Shown one piece after another: positions 47,901 to 58,713 of a stretch of DNA of 64,000 bases. The notes under the pieces are model-generated. The model had not been told where the DNA came from. It saw only the letters and a program-made list of their open reading frames with translations, and searched no databases. Each line of letters starts with the position of its first letter. Position 1 is the stretch's first letter. The position numbers and the translations under genes are program-made. This DNA comes from Cinnamomum chago (lineage: Eukaryota > Streptophyta > Magnoliopsida > Laurales > Lauraceae). The stretch covers positions 126,763,501 through 126,827,500 of the forward strand of contig CP142451.1 of assembly GCA_038049695.1 (NCBI GenBank). The letters are read 5' to 3'.

Positions 47901-49087
47901 TATATAAAAAAACAATGACAATTACATACTAGGATGAGAAGCCTCTTCTAGATGAAAAACCCAAGGGTGTAGTGTGATTTCCGGCCAAAATCTCCTTGAG
48001 GACTCAAATGGAGAGAAAGAGAGAGGAAGAAAATGAAGTGTAGTAGTAATTCTAGAGAGAGTTGGTCTATCTTCCCATGAGAGGAGAGGGAGGCTTATGC
48101 CTTCAATTTATAATTTTTTGTTTTCTTTCTTTCCTTCTTTGCTCCAAGTTTGTAGCATGCAATCTTCTTTGTATGGCAAGTCCCTTCCTTGGCCAACAAG
48201 TCTTCAAAGAAATAGCAAGGTGAGTGAGAGATTTTTTATGCTTTTCATGTGCAAAATTGAAATCCCGAGTAGAAATTATAGCACCAACTTTCAGAGGCTA
48301 TATCTTTCTCGTTTTAGCTCCGATTGACACAATCTTGGGTTCTAAAGATATCTACTCGAAAAGATCTTTCCAACGGTATATCGATTGCACCAATCCGATG
48401 ACTGGATTAAGAGTTATGGCCAATTTAATCTTGCTGCCTCTGAAGAATCCGAAAATAATTGTGCACATATGGAATGGTAGTTGTGCAATGGGGTGTGTGT
48501 GGGACCCATGTGGACATCCAAAGGCATCTTGGGATATTTCTTTCCTTGTTTCTTGACTCTCCTTCCTTCTTTGGTTTGCTTCCAAGCTTCTTTGATTGAC
48601 TAGTCAATCTCTTTTAGCACACTTTCCTTTCTTGAATTTGAAATCACAAATCTAGCTTTTCATTGTTGACTTTTCAAACTCTCCAAAAATACCAAGATAT
48701 GTGGGTCCACCTTGAAAGATCTCCTATCCTTGATCTCTCTCAAATTTCACCAGTGTAGGTCCCATTCTTGATTTCTCCTACATAAATTAAAACAAATGGA
48801 TTCAAGAATAATTTTATGTAAGGAATTTAAATGGACAATGCATGAGACCCTACTTGATGCACCAAAAATAATTGGCTTTCCAAAAATAAATCTCCAAAAA
48901 TGGCAGGTTTCATGAATTTATGCAAAAAGTGTGATTTTTGAGCAAATTATGCATGAATGCACTATAATGGACCCTAAATGCATAAAAATATGATTTGTCA
49001 CTAAATAAAGCTCTTTAATATCAATAAGCCCTTAAAATGGTCCAAAATGTGTATGAGAATATGCGCCTTTTAGGACTCATCACAACT
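44958..49087. repeat. 5-bp target duplication CAACT around the palindrome
   Basis: CAACT lies at 44958-44962 and 49083-49087. The undisturbed site is preserved at 49719-49735 in the neighbouring duplicate of the PPR 5' end, which reads GAGCAACTCATCAACG, confirming the exact insertion point. Confidence 0.95.
44963..49082. mobile_element. 4,120-bp near-perfect palindromic element, LTR-like
   Basis: The left arm 44963-47004 and right arm 47041-49082 are both 2,042 bp and reverse complements of each other, with a 36-bp spacer (47005-47040). The ends read TGATGAGTCC...GGACTCATCA and are flanked by CAACT. TG...CA ends, a 5-bp duplication and features typical of long Tat/Athila-like LTRs (for example CCGTTGGAAAGATCTTTTCGA) suggest it derives from an LTR. 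No primer-binding site, polypurine tract or coding domain separates the arms. I see about a dozen differences between the arms, nearly all in the outer 520 bp. Confidence 0.9.
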
Positions 49088-50076
49088 CATCAACGTCGGC
49101 TTGGGGATTGAGGAGGGCTTGCAGGCATTGCTGTCCTTGAGGGGAGACACCATTGGAAGACCAGGGTTTTCCACGGTTGTGGTCTTGGGATTTTTCGAGG
49201 CGGGATTTGCGGGAGGTGAGGGGGGTCTTCTTTGGGGGAAAGGGGGGGGGGGTGTTTGGTGGGTTGGGAGGAATTGGGGTTGTGATTTTTGGTGGTGGGT
49301 GGGTTTTGAATGAGAAGTTCTTGGAGGAGAGGGGCAAGAGGAGAGGGCGGAGGAGAAGGGTTTTGAGGTTGCTGGCCTTGGAAAAGGGGTTTTGGGGGAA
49401 GAGGGCCAGGTAACAGGAGAGGAAGAGCCAGTTTATCTGCCATGAATGAAAGAAAGAGAGAGAGAGAGGGAGAGAGAGAGAAAGAGGGTGAAGGCAGCTG
49501 CATCCGAAACACGCCCCTGGCCGCCCAGAATACTAACAATAATAGCAATTGCAGGGCCATTCAAGATCGACCCAGATGGTGAATCTTCGCGATTACGCAT
49601 CCATTGGAAGACTCTGAGAGCAGTTTCGCATTTCTTATGAAATCCTAATCCTTTAATTATGCCTAAAAGATCAGAAGACAGAGTTTGAACATCACCTTGT
49701 TGGGATAGAGAGAGGAGCAACTCATCAACGTCGGCTTGGGGATTGAGGAGGGCTTGCAGGCATTACTGTCCTTGAGGGGAGACACCATTGGAAGGCCAGG
49801 GTTTTCCACAGTTGTGGTCTTGGGATTTTCCGAGGCGGGATTTGCGGGAGGTGGGGGGTCTTCTTTGGGGGGAAAGAGGGGGTTTTGGTCGGTTGGGAGG
49901 AATTGGGGTTGTGATTTTTGGTGGTGCGTGGGTTTTGAATGAGAAGTTCTTGGAGGAGAGGGGCAAGAGGAGAGGGAGGAGGAGAAGGGTTTTGAGGTTG
50001 TTGGCCTTGGAAGAGGGGTTTTGGGGGAGGAGGGCCAAGTAACAGGAGATGAAGAGCCAGTTTATCTGCCATGAAT

Positions 50077-50110
<34 letters not shown>
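49088..50110 (-). repeat. Tandem duplication of the PPR gene 5' end (~610 bp unit)
   Basis: One copy runs from about 50110 to 49495, the second from about 49494 to 49088 and continues beyond the palindrome at 44962-44730. Each copy has a CT-rich leader, MADKLAL, the proline-rich N-terminus, SLSQQGDVQTLSSDLLG and IIKGLGFHKKCE up to the VSDAAA motif. The junction at about 49494 joins AGGGTGAAG to GCAGCTGCATCC; the same GTGAAGCAG word occurs at 50123-50133, suggesting a microhomology-driven event. Confidence 0.88.
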
Positions 50111-50126
<16 letters not shown>

Positions 50127-50469
50127 GAAGCAGGGACAGAGAGAAAGAGAGGAAGGAGGAGAAAGGGGGGGGGGGAGATGAAGGAGAGAGGGGAGATGGA
50201 GTGGGCGGACTGGAGAGGGAGATGGCAGAAAGGGTGAGCGAGAGGGAGATGGCAAAGAGGGAGATGGGGAATGAAGCAGAGATGCAACGGAGAGAGACGG
50301 TGAAGCAGGGAGAGATCATTCCCAATTCCCAGATCTCAGTGGACTCTCCTCTCTCACGTGAAAACAGTTGATCCTTCCTTCTTTCTCTCTTTTTTTTCTT
50401 GGGTATTTCTCTGAAAGAGGAGAATTTTTAGGGCTAAGGTGGCGCCCTCCACAGCACACCTCCCCTATT

Positions 50470-51175
50470 GCTTTAATATATATAATGTAATGAAATGAAT
50501 GTTATGGTAATGACCATCTTGTACATGTCTATTAATTAACTCTTAAGTTTACCTATTGTCATTGTAGGAATTATCTAGACTTGTCTAGAATTACAATTGT
50601 TACTATATATGTTTAATGAATTCAGTATATGTATTAACATGTGCTATTACAAGATTTGTTTATACATTGTTGAACCATTGTGTTCACTAGTGTTATTGAT
50701 GACATTACATGCCCGATTGCCTTTGCCGGTTCGGCAGCGACCCCAGCGGCAGCGGAGGAGACCGCTCCGGTTCCTCTAGGAGGATTAAACGAATAGAACG
50801 GACGGGCTACCATTTGATATAGTTATCCGAGTGCGAGAAGGAGTTAGAACATTTTGAGAAAATGTTTTGAAAAGTTATTTTGTACATTCATTTTTGGAAT
50901 GTAATTAACTGTCATCTGCATTGTGTTTTGGATATGCAGTGTTTGACAAACAAATGATGGAAATGGTACATGTATAAGGACTTTATTTTGTATACATGTA
51001 AATCGTAAATCAATATTGTCAATTATAAATGTTTCCACAAATTGTGTATTTGTTAGGTATATTGAGAGTGTTATCCCTTGTGGATTCCGTTTTAACTTTG
51101 GTTAATTCGGAATTTACGGGAGTAAGTATGTGTTCACGGCTCGGAGTTATCGTAATTCGGGCCCGAGTCGTGACA
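50470..51175 (+). mobile_element. 3' part of the PPR-containing LTR
   Basis: Words in order shared with the reverse complement of 19834-20345: GTTGAACCATTGTGTTCA, GATGACATTACA, CGGTTC..C, CCTCTAGGAGGATTAAACGAAT, GGGAGTAAGTATG and a GTCGTGACA terminus. The left border with PPR leader sequence is not sharp by eye. Confidence 0.7.
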
Positions 51176-51559
51176 AAATTGCTTCTCTTAAACACAATGT
51201 GGTGTCTAAGATTGGAGGTGTGGTAGCTTTTATGGGGAAATGGAGAGATTGGTTGATAGATGAGTTCTTCTAAAGTGAAGCCTTATGATGATGAGAAGAA
51301 GTAAAAAAAGAAATATATAATGTTGAAGGGAAACAAGTGCAGAAGAGTGGAGTGAAGATGAAATCCTGAAGAGAGGAAGATGAAGTGAAGAATAAGAAAA
51401 AATCAGCCAAGGAAGAAGAAGATGGAGCCTGAAGAGGAAGATGAAGCCAAGGGTACCTTCGGAAATTCACATATGGGTATTATTGGAATAAAAAATAAAT
51501 TTAAAATGTGGGCGTGCTCAGTGAAACCTACGGTGTGTTTAGAATTTCTCTAGGACTAG

Positions 51560-53592
51560 GCTTCATGTCAAATATCATTTATGGCCTCAAAATTATATGA
51601 CATGTGACGGTGGGGAAAAAGTGTTACAAATATGAAAGTAATAAAAATAGATATGATAGGAAGAAAGGCAACCTATTAAAGAATTTAGCCCATGACAACC
51701 TCTGGAATAGCGGAACAGAATTCATATTGTTAACCCAACATAATTAATGATGATGATGTATGTAGCATTATAACCCAACATAATTCAATACAAGGAGGGA
51801 TAATTGAATTTGAACAGTTTGGATCCATGTTAAGTGGACCCCCCACATATATAAAGATTAACTTCATTATAAAATTGTGATTATTATGCAATCTAAACAA
51901 ATTTTATTTTGATAAAAAAAAAACCCATCAAACATTAACTATTTGATGCAGCGAGCGTTAGTGGATGATTCCAGATTCACAAACCTCCAAGAAACATGTC
52001 TCATTCTCAAGGAATAATACCAGGAATGATGGGCATCTATTGTTTTGTTGATTCCTACGAATACAAAAACAATAGAAAAAGAGAAAACTCTCCAAAGAAA
52101 ACCGTCAATATTATTCAAAAATTGTCTTGCATTCTGGCTTTCAATCAAATATATAGGGAATTACCCCTATATATCACAAAATATGAAATCTAAACTTGCC
52201 AAAATGACAGAATCCTACTAAACATAGAAACTACTAATAATGAGATTCTAAAACTAGAATTATTCCAAAACAAGAAATTGCCAGAAATGGAAAATGCCTT
52301 TTTTAGGGGCCTAAACGATGGAATTCGGCCTAAAAACAAGGAGACCATTGTATGAATCTTGAAGATCTCGCCGTCTCCTTTCCATAATTGGGTTTCGTTC
52401 GCAATTCTGACTCCTGGACCCTAATTTCGCCTTTTGAGCCCTGCACAGTAGGCCTTATTTTGGTCCAATGCGTCTATGTATTCATCTGCTTCGATTTGCA
52501 CTACATCATTATTGCAGTGACTCACCCGTCACCCTCTTTGTACAAATCAGTTCAAAAGGGTTGGCCGAGTGGTCAGATCCCAAGTTCCCTCTTCTTTAGG
52601 AACCAAAGGTTGAGTCCACTAGTGCTACCACCTGCGGGGCCACGAGGATTTTACCCGGCTTCTCTCTGGGCCGGAGGGATTAGTCATGTCCAAAGGGCTA
52701 GAAACCCTCATTAGCAAAAAAAAAAAAAAAAATCATTTCATTCAGACTATCAAACCATCAGCAAGCAATATGATCCGTATTCTGTGCAAAATACCATCCT
52801 TAATTCAGCCATACCAGTTAAAAAATCCTAACCTAAACCTCAAATTAACTGTCGGAAACTCCCAACAAAAGCAGAGTCCACATGTCTCAGACCTTAAGCT
52901 GGTCGGAAACATCAAAGTCTCTAGAGAGGCATGGCAGATGATTCGAGCCCTGAAAGGAACCTACAAGATGATAGTACTAGGCTACTAGCATCTTACAAAA
53001 ATAGGTTAGATTCATAACATAGACTAGGAGGGTAATTAGATAAAAAAACAGACAACCCACACACACAGGCTACATGAATCAAAAGCCTTCAAACCAACGA
53101 GGTAACCAACCATATGCAGCAGCCAACCATAGACTAATAAAACCAACTAAGCAACCAATCATATGCAGCAGACAATACCCATTGACAGGATGGTTAGGCA
53201 AGAGTGCATTTAATGTCGTCAATCCCTTGTAGCACCCATCAGATGTATGTACCATGAACACCACCAATAAGAAACAGGTCCCACCAGTAAAAAACAACGT
53301 TTCCCTGGATAAAGAAAGCTATGAATCGAAGGGGGGCATGATTACACGATACCTAAGAAAAATAAGCAATTTTCTCACTGAAATCGTGAAGCCGGATGAT
53401 CATCATCAAACCAATCACCACAAATAGAAGAAACTTTCATTAAATGGCACCCATGTGCCGTATTGTCCATCTTTGATTTACTTGGATGAACATAATGGCC
53501 TCATACAGATATAGACATTTTTGCGTTATGTACAAATAAGACTCCTAATACTTAAAAAGTCGACGAGTACACAACTTTCACAGAATCTGTAT
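51560..53592. other. Gene-free stretch left of ClpS1
   Basis: Unique-looking AT-rich DNA with one SINE (52558-52732). The part adjoining 53593 likely includes the ClpS1 3' UTR. No other gene is supported. Confidence 0.5.
52558..52732 (+). mobile_element. tRNA-derived SINE
   Basis: A clear A box (TGGCCGAGTGGTCAG at 52562) and B box (GGTTGAGTCCACT at 52608), GGATTTTACCCGGCTTCTCT in the body and a terminal A-run (52716-52732). Possible flanks TCAGTTCAAAA / TCATTTCATTC are an imperfect target duplication. Same family as the piece at 8695-8805. Confidence 0.88.
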
Positions 53593-54648
53593 TCAGCACC
53601 CACCACTTGCAGGCTCAATCGAACTTAAAAGGCCATTACTTCTCAGCTGCATACAATGTTCTTCAGCATCTGCTTGTGCGCAAATAATAACCACTGACAG
53701 GCCATTATGGTGTGCCTCTTGCATGATATTGACTGCATTGTCAAGAGTCATCCCAGGGATAACCTTCATCAGCACTTGAACAACATACTCCCGTTTGTTG
53801 TAGTTATCATTGTGCAACAACACACGGTAGGGGGGAGACATTTTCCTTGATTTCCTGGAAAAGTAAGAACAAATCATTAACAGATCTGCAAAAATAATTC
53901 TGTTTACTTCTGAGGAATATATGCTTGTTTGGTCAAACATTTGATTGGGTAAACAAGCAGTTACACACGGGACTGACTCGGGGGAATTGAAGTCCAATCC
54001 TAAAACTTGTTCCAGCCAGGTCCCTCCAAAAACCATGTTCACTTCACTTCTCATTTAGATCATATAACCACTGGCCAGGTCCCTCCAAAAACCATGTTTA
54101 CTTCACTTCTCATGATTATATAACTATAACTATGTATTAGAGAATCGTCAAATTCTGTTTGAAAATCTGGAGTATCCAATATGTGTCAGATCGAGACGTG
54201 TTGACATAGTTGTATCTTTGGCACAATAAAGTTATTATTAACTCACAATTAAGTAGACATGGTCAGTTCTGCATGGTGACCGAAATGTGCAGCACCAAGT
54301 TACTTCCATACTGAAATTACGGAGTGGGAAGTTTTTTGGAATGATAAGAGCACATATGAGCAACAAATCAAGCAAAGACTTTCACGGACCTCACTTGAGG
54401 GTTGGAAATGTCATGCCATTACCTCTTTAGGGCCTGGCATTTGCCTAGCTTCGATTTTGTTCCATCCCATGTTTCATGTGTAATGGGGTGGTTGCAGCTT
54501 CTTGGGTATAATTTAGCAGGATCTGCCGTGGGCGATGCACGGTTTTTTCCCGTAAGCATTACTGCTGTCAAAAACTGTGTGGGCCTACAGTTGCCGTTTC
54601 ACAAGTTTCTTACAGTATTTCCACTCATAATTGCATGCCATATAGAAC

Positions 54649-54684
<36 letters not shown>

Positions 54685-57600
54685 GGCTATTCTGTTCGTT
54701 TTTTGCTTTTTAATGATATTCAGATCCTTGTCACTGTTCAAGAAAAAAAAGGGAATGAAAAATAATGAAAACTAATTTTTTTCAAGAAATTACACAAACT
54801 TTTCCTTGTTTAAGGAAAAGGCCCCGAGCAAAGACTGCAGGTTTTTTGGAAAATTCCATCAAATCAGTAAGCAAAATCTGGCCTTGTTGTTGGACATTTT
54901 AAATAATAGTTCTGTGTAAAAAGAAAAAAGAAAATAAAACCCCACTCATTTTCTCCTTTCTGAAAACAAGAACTACAGTATCACAAAGGTCAAGTCAACA
55001 TGTTTAATGTCATTTGGATGGATGATTACAAGGAAATTATCATAGCATGAGGACAAGCTGCAAGAAAACCACCCCAGTAGAGGGCTATAGGAATGGAGTA
55101 CCGGGAAAAAAAATTCTTTCTTCCATTAGGTCACTGGTTAATTTGATTAACTAGCCACAAAAACAATATCATATCTGGTGTGGTCGTCCAAAAATGGTAG
55201 AAAAGATATCAATCCATTCTGCCAAAATATTCAAACGACTTGAATTTTTGGGTATTATCCAAAGAAATCTTTATCTTAGGTTCACATAATTTGGCACTCG
55301 ACCGCATAATTGCATAGCTTTTTCTGCATGGGGAAAATTTCATCGCTAATTCATTCACAACAGCCAACCTATAGTTTCTAGGTATGTACCTCAAGTCAAA
55401 CTCTGATTCACGCCCAGGGGTAGTTTTCTCTATCGTTGGCCTTTCCAACAGCCCACCACCTTTCCCAGGTCCAGTGGCTGATATCACCAAGAGAGCTCCT
55501 GGATTTACACATGGCCCCTTATAAAGAGGAAGCTTATCCCCTGCAATACATTTAATCAGTCAATGAGAATTACATAATCAAATATTCCAACTTATATAAG
55601 AAAAGCACAGCCAAAGAAGATCACACGAAGTAATAAAGTTAACGTCACATATTTGTTAGTTGATAATCGAACAGAACCACTTCCAGTCATGAAACTAGAT
55701 AAAAAGTAGCAAAAGATCGCACAGCTCTAAATGGAGCCATACCCCATTGTTTCACCATAGGAGAAAGAACCTATCATCAAGTACATGTAGTAAAGCCTAT
55801 TCAGAATTAATCCATAATCATTTCTTTGAACCATAAAAGAGGAAGTTTCCAACTCTGGTAAATATTCAAATATCAATAGGAATCACACTAGCAAGCCAAT
55901 CTAATTCAATGGATGAACACCATTAAATGTCTCATGTAAAGACATGTTCAATAGTTACCTCTTGTTTAAATAATATCCTTTCCGGACCAAACTCCAAAAC
56001 CGGAGTGAACATAACTAAGTTTGAGTAATTAAAAACCTATCCATAAATTTTGTTCAGCTTCCACAAAACTAAGAAATGATCATGTAAATGTAATGCGCAT
56101 TTAGATAAATGGTCATGATAAAGTAGTGAAGCATGGTCATGCATTAGGTACAATCTTTATGATAATGGCTGTGATTACCAAGTATCAGGCATTTCAAAAT
56201 CCCCATTGAGGGTAAAGGATGAGTTCACTCTTGGGTGCAGTACAGAGTGCACCTCGGTTGTCAATATAGATTCTAACTGTTCTATGGTGTGGCCCAGAAT
56301 ATCACAATTTCTGGTTTCCAATGATATGCCTCTTTGGCATCTAACAAGGATTCCATGTCCATGGAGAAGTATGAAATTCTAAGGGTGTTTTGATGAGAGA
56401 AAATATAAAGGAAGGAATTTTTGGAATACTTCTGTATAATGGCGTGAACCTTTGTTCATTTTCAGACCCAGTAACTATCAGACTCAAATGCGGTTGATGT
56501 TCAAGCTATGCTCGTAGGCTGTCATGTGCTCTGAAAAATGTAGATGCCGAATGCTATAAATGAAGGTGATTCTGTTTCAGCTATTCTGTGGGATCAGTTG
56601 TCACTAAAGTATCCCTGGCAATCTAGCTGACTTCTCAAATGCTATTTCATGACAAAAGTTGAACAGTTTGCCAATTAAGATTGGCATACCATGTGGAACG
56701 AGTTCAGGATTTGATTCATGAGTCCCAACTGCAAACTTGTCTCCATAGTCCCAAGGTAAGAAATCAGAGAAAAAACTTGGTAGCTAAGAATAAGTGTACC
56801 AATACTCTATGGAGTTTTCTTCCATGTTCCCTTTGTTGTTGTAGTTTTGGTGGTGCTGGCTTATAACCATTCCATACTGATTGAAAAGAAATCATCACAG
56901 AGATATTTTGTTTCATAAATTACAAGAGAAGTTGGAAAATTTTACTGAAACCCTCCATACTTTAGAAACAAAAAAACTTAAGGCAATAATGCTAGAAGCA
57001 TGCAACATAGAGCACCTAAGACTAAGATATATTATCCCGGTAAAAAAAGACTAGAAATATTAGGCACAAGGCTTGGGCTGGTACTTCAATAATTGGCATA
57101 GTCCACATCAATGCAAAACTGGATGTAGAATTATGCAAAGCAAAAATAGAAAGGTGATTATTTACATACCCAGGTTTATGCATCGCTAGTCTCTACGAAC
57201 CAATAAGGCCCGGATACTTGTATATATTATACACACTGTGTTGGACTGATATGATACTTGTACCAGTACTTGACGCATTAATACTTCTAGGGTATTAGTT
57301 TAGAGAATCCTACTGCACTGAGCGTCTGAGTCCATTATTTCATATAGTTTTATTAGTTTTCTTACTTTCAGACATAAAAAAAAATGTTAAAAAAGGAATG
57401 TAAAAAGTAATGAGTTTATTGATTTAGAAATGCTCTAAAAAAATTAATAAAATGTAAATATTTGGACATAAATATGAAATATCATGTTATAGATTGGATA
57501 GTCATATCAGACTATCAACATGTGCCCAAAATTTCTAAAAGTGTAGAGTTGTGTCCTTGATCCCCCATATCCAAGTTTGTATCCGTATCTATATCTGGAC

Positions 57601-58713
57601 ATTATAGCTGGGAGCACTAATTCAAAAATATGAAATTTCAGGTTATGGATAGGACAGTCGTATCAGAGTATCAACATGTGCCCAAAATTACTATAAGAGC
57701 AGATCCGCGTCCTTGATCTCCCCATATCCAGGTTTGTATCTGCATCTATAACTGGATGTTATAGCTGAGAGAACTTATTCATCCATGATTCACTATTATA
57801 CAAAGCATATGCAATATCCTAAATAAAGGACGCACGCACACGAACGGCTAGATTCTTTTCCGTGATCCCAGTAGCCATGTTTTGTATCCACATCTATATT
57901 TGAGCATCACAGCTGTGGACACTTAATCATTCATGACCTACTATTTTACAAAGCACTTTATGCAATATCCTAAATGAAGGCATTTCTGTGCAAGAGGTAG
58001 ATCTTATCTTGTATGCTTGATAGTTGGCAACTTACTAATTTTCAATTAAGCTGTTGTTGATACTAATTTGGAGAACACACAGACAGACAGAATTGTATTT
58101 TGTATATAGCAGCAATATTTGTAAGCATTGTGACAGGGCAAGCAACATCTTAGAACAAAACCTTTCTAGATCTAAACAAAAATGTGAGAAATATTTCATC
58201 TACCCACATCAACTTGTGGGTAGATTTATTTCAAGAGTTGTCTACTTTCAGACAAGAGCCAGTGGCATATTTCATCAACTGCAAAAGAAATGTCCCCTGC
58301 CATGAGAAAGTAACTATCTTTTGAAGAATTATTCATAAAAAAAGAAGAAGAAGAAGAAGAATCAGTGAAGCATGGAACAAAACAGTCCCTGGTTGGTTTT
58401 GATTTTAGATTGAATTTGCCAAACATGTATCAAAACCTTTCTTCTCACTCTAATTTACTCTCTCTCACACACGCAATTACAAACTATTCCTAGCGATTCA
58501 GAATTCAGTGAGACCAAATCCGAACAATTTCAGTCCTGATTCAACCAAACAAACAGAAATACTACTTCCAACAAAACCGATGAATCTATTCCGAAATGTA
58601 AAGATGGAGAATGATATGAAGATCGAGATAGAAGAAGAAGAAGAAGAACCTGGTTTAGGGTTGAAGACGTGACTGGGCGAAAGAGCGAGTCTTCCGCAGA
58701 CAGTACTCTCCAT
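53593..58713 (-). CDS. CLPS1: ClpS1, plastid ATP-dependent Clp protease adaptor, 158 aa
   Basis: Exons on the minus strand are 58713-58650, 55540-55390 and 53854-53593, all with GT/AG introns, giving 477 bp in one frame. The start METAICGRLAL-like MESTVCGRLALSPSHVF and the transit-like N-terminus match plant ClpS1. Then come KGGGLLERPTIEKTTPGRES and the core: PPYRVLLHNDNYNKREYVVQ, VLMKVIPGMTLDNAVNIMQE, AHHNGLSVVII and the end SSIEPASGGC. The HNDN and EAHxNG residues form the pocket that holds destabilising N-terminal residues. Family role: delivers N-degron substrates in the chloroplast stroma to the ClpC chaperone of the Clp protease. Length equals Arabidopsis ClpS1 within a residue. An in-frame upstream ATG at 58869 lies in a CT-rich leader and was not chosen because homology begins at MESTV. 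Confidence 0.96.
57472..57980 (+). repeat. Three degenerate tandem units of ~150-200 bp in ClpS1 intron 1
   Basis: Units starting near 57472, 57629 and 57831 share CATATCCA.GTTTGTATC.G, ATCTATA.CTGGA..TTATAGCTG and CAACATGTGCCCAAAATT (first two). The last two share ACAAAGCA.TATGCAATATCCTAAAT. Similarity falls from unit 1/2 to unit 3. Confidence 0.8.

Larger units (their letters stand above)
40957..50074 (-). pseudogene. PPR protein gene copy (At5g02860-like), decayed and split
   Basis: The minus strand encodes, in order, the plastid-type N-terminus (MADKLAL at 50074 onward), IIKGLGFHKKCE, and about nine 35-residue PPR repeats in 44760-43850 (for example DVYAYTSLITACSRNGRYRE, PTLITYNVILNVYGKMG, PDSYTYNTLISCC, PDIVTWNTLLAVFGQNG). 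A second block at 41546-40957 has MLTAGIGPDLSTYN, LLHSYANGKEIERM, MVSIYGRRQMVTKAN, YNSLMYM and SYNTVIFAYSR, where homology stops short of the usual C-terminus. Such proteins bind organelle RNA. This copy cannot work: it contains frame changes, a TAG after LAEMKDG, a duplicated 5' end, two large insertions and no C-terminal repeats. Both flanks are LTR sequence, suggesting a displaced gene fragment. Confidence 0.88.
40000..51175 (+). mobile_element. LTR-bounded block: an LTR split by a PPR gene fragment
   Basis: The left part (40000-~40955) starts TGTTACACCTCGACTC and reads like the 5' part of a Ty3-like LTR. The right part (~50470-51175) ends GCCCGAGTCGTGACA and matches the 3' part of the solo LTR at 19.8-21.9 kb. 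Both parts point the same way. Flanks AAATG (39995-39999) and AAATT (51176-51180) agree at four of five bases. The simplest reading is one LTR insertion into the MULE that contains, or later received, an antisense segment of a PPR gene. It is a fossil with further nested insertions. Confidence 0.7.
26555..51550 (-). mobile_element. Mutator-like transposon (MULE), ~2.8 kb net, expanded to 25 kb by nested insertions
   Basis: A perfect 9-bp direct repeat TAGGACTAG lies at 26546-26554 and 51551-51559, the target-site size of Mutator-type elements. Inside it, the ends read GACAAATTCTAAACACACC (26555) and, as reverse complement of the right end, GAGAAATTCTAAACACACC; similarity continues in patches (TGAGC, CCCACAT, AATAATAC) for about 110 bp. 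Two pieces of a MULE transposase in the minus orientation lie within. Subtracting the LTR insertions with one copy each of their target duplications leaves about 2.8 kb, a normal size for a compact MULE. Confidence 0.9.

Noticed and set aside
45489-48556. Paired identical frames of 60-110 residues in the palindrome as genes
   Set aside because: They are mirror images of one another, show no family resemblance and follow from the palindrome itself.
49090-50287. Proline/serine-rich frames of 150-176 residues as new genes
   Set aside because: They are alternate frames of the duplicated PPR N-terminus and its CT-rich leader.
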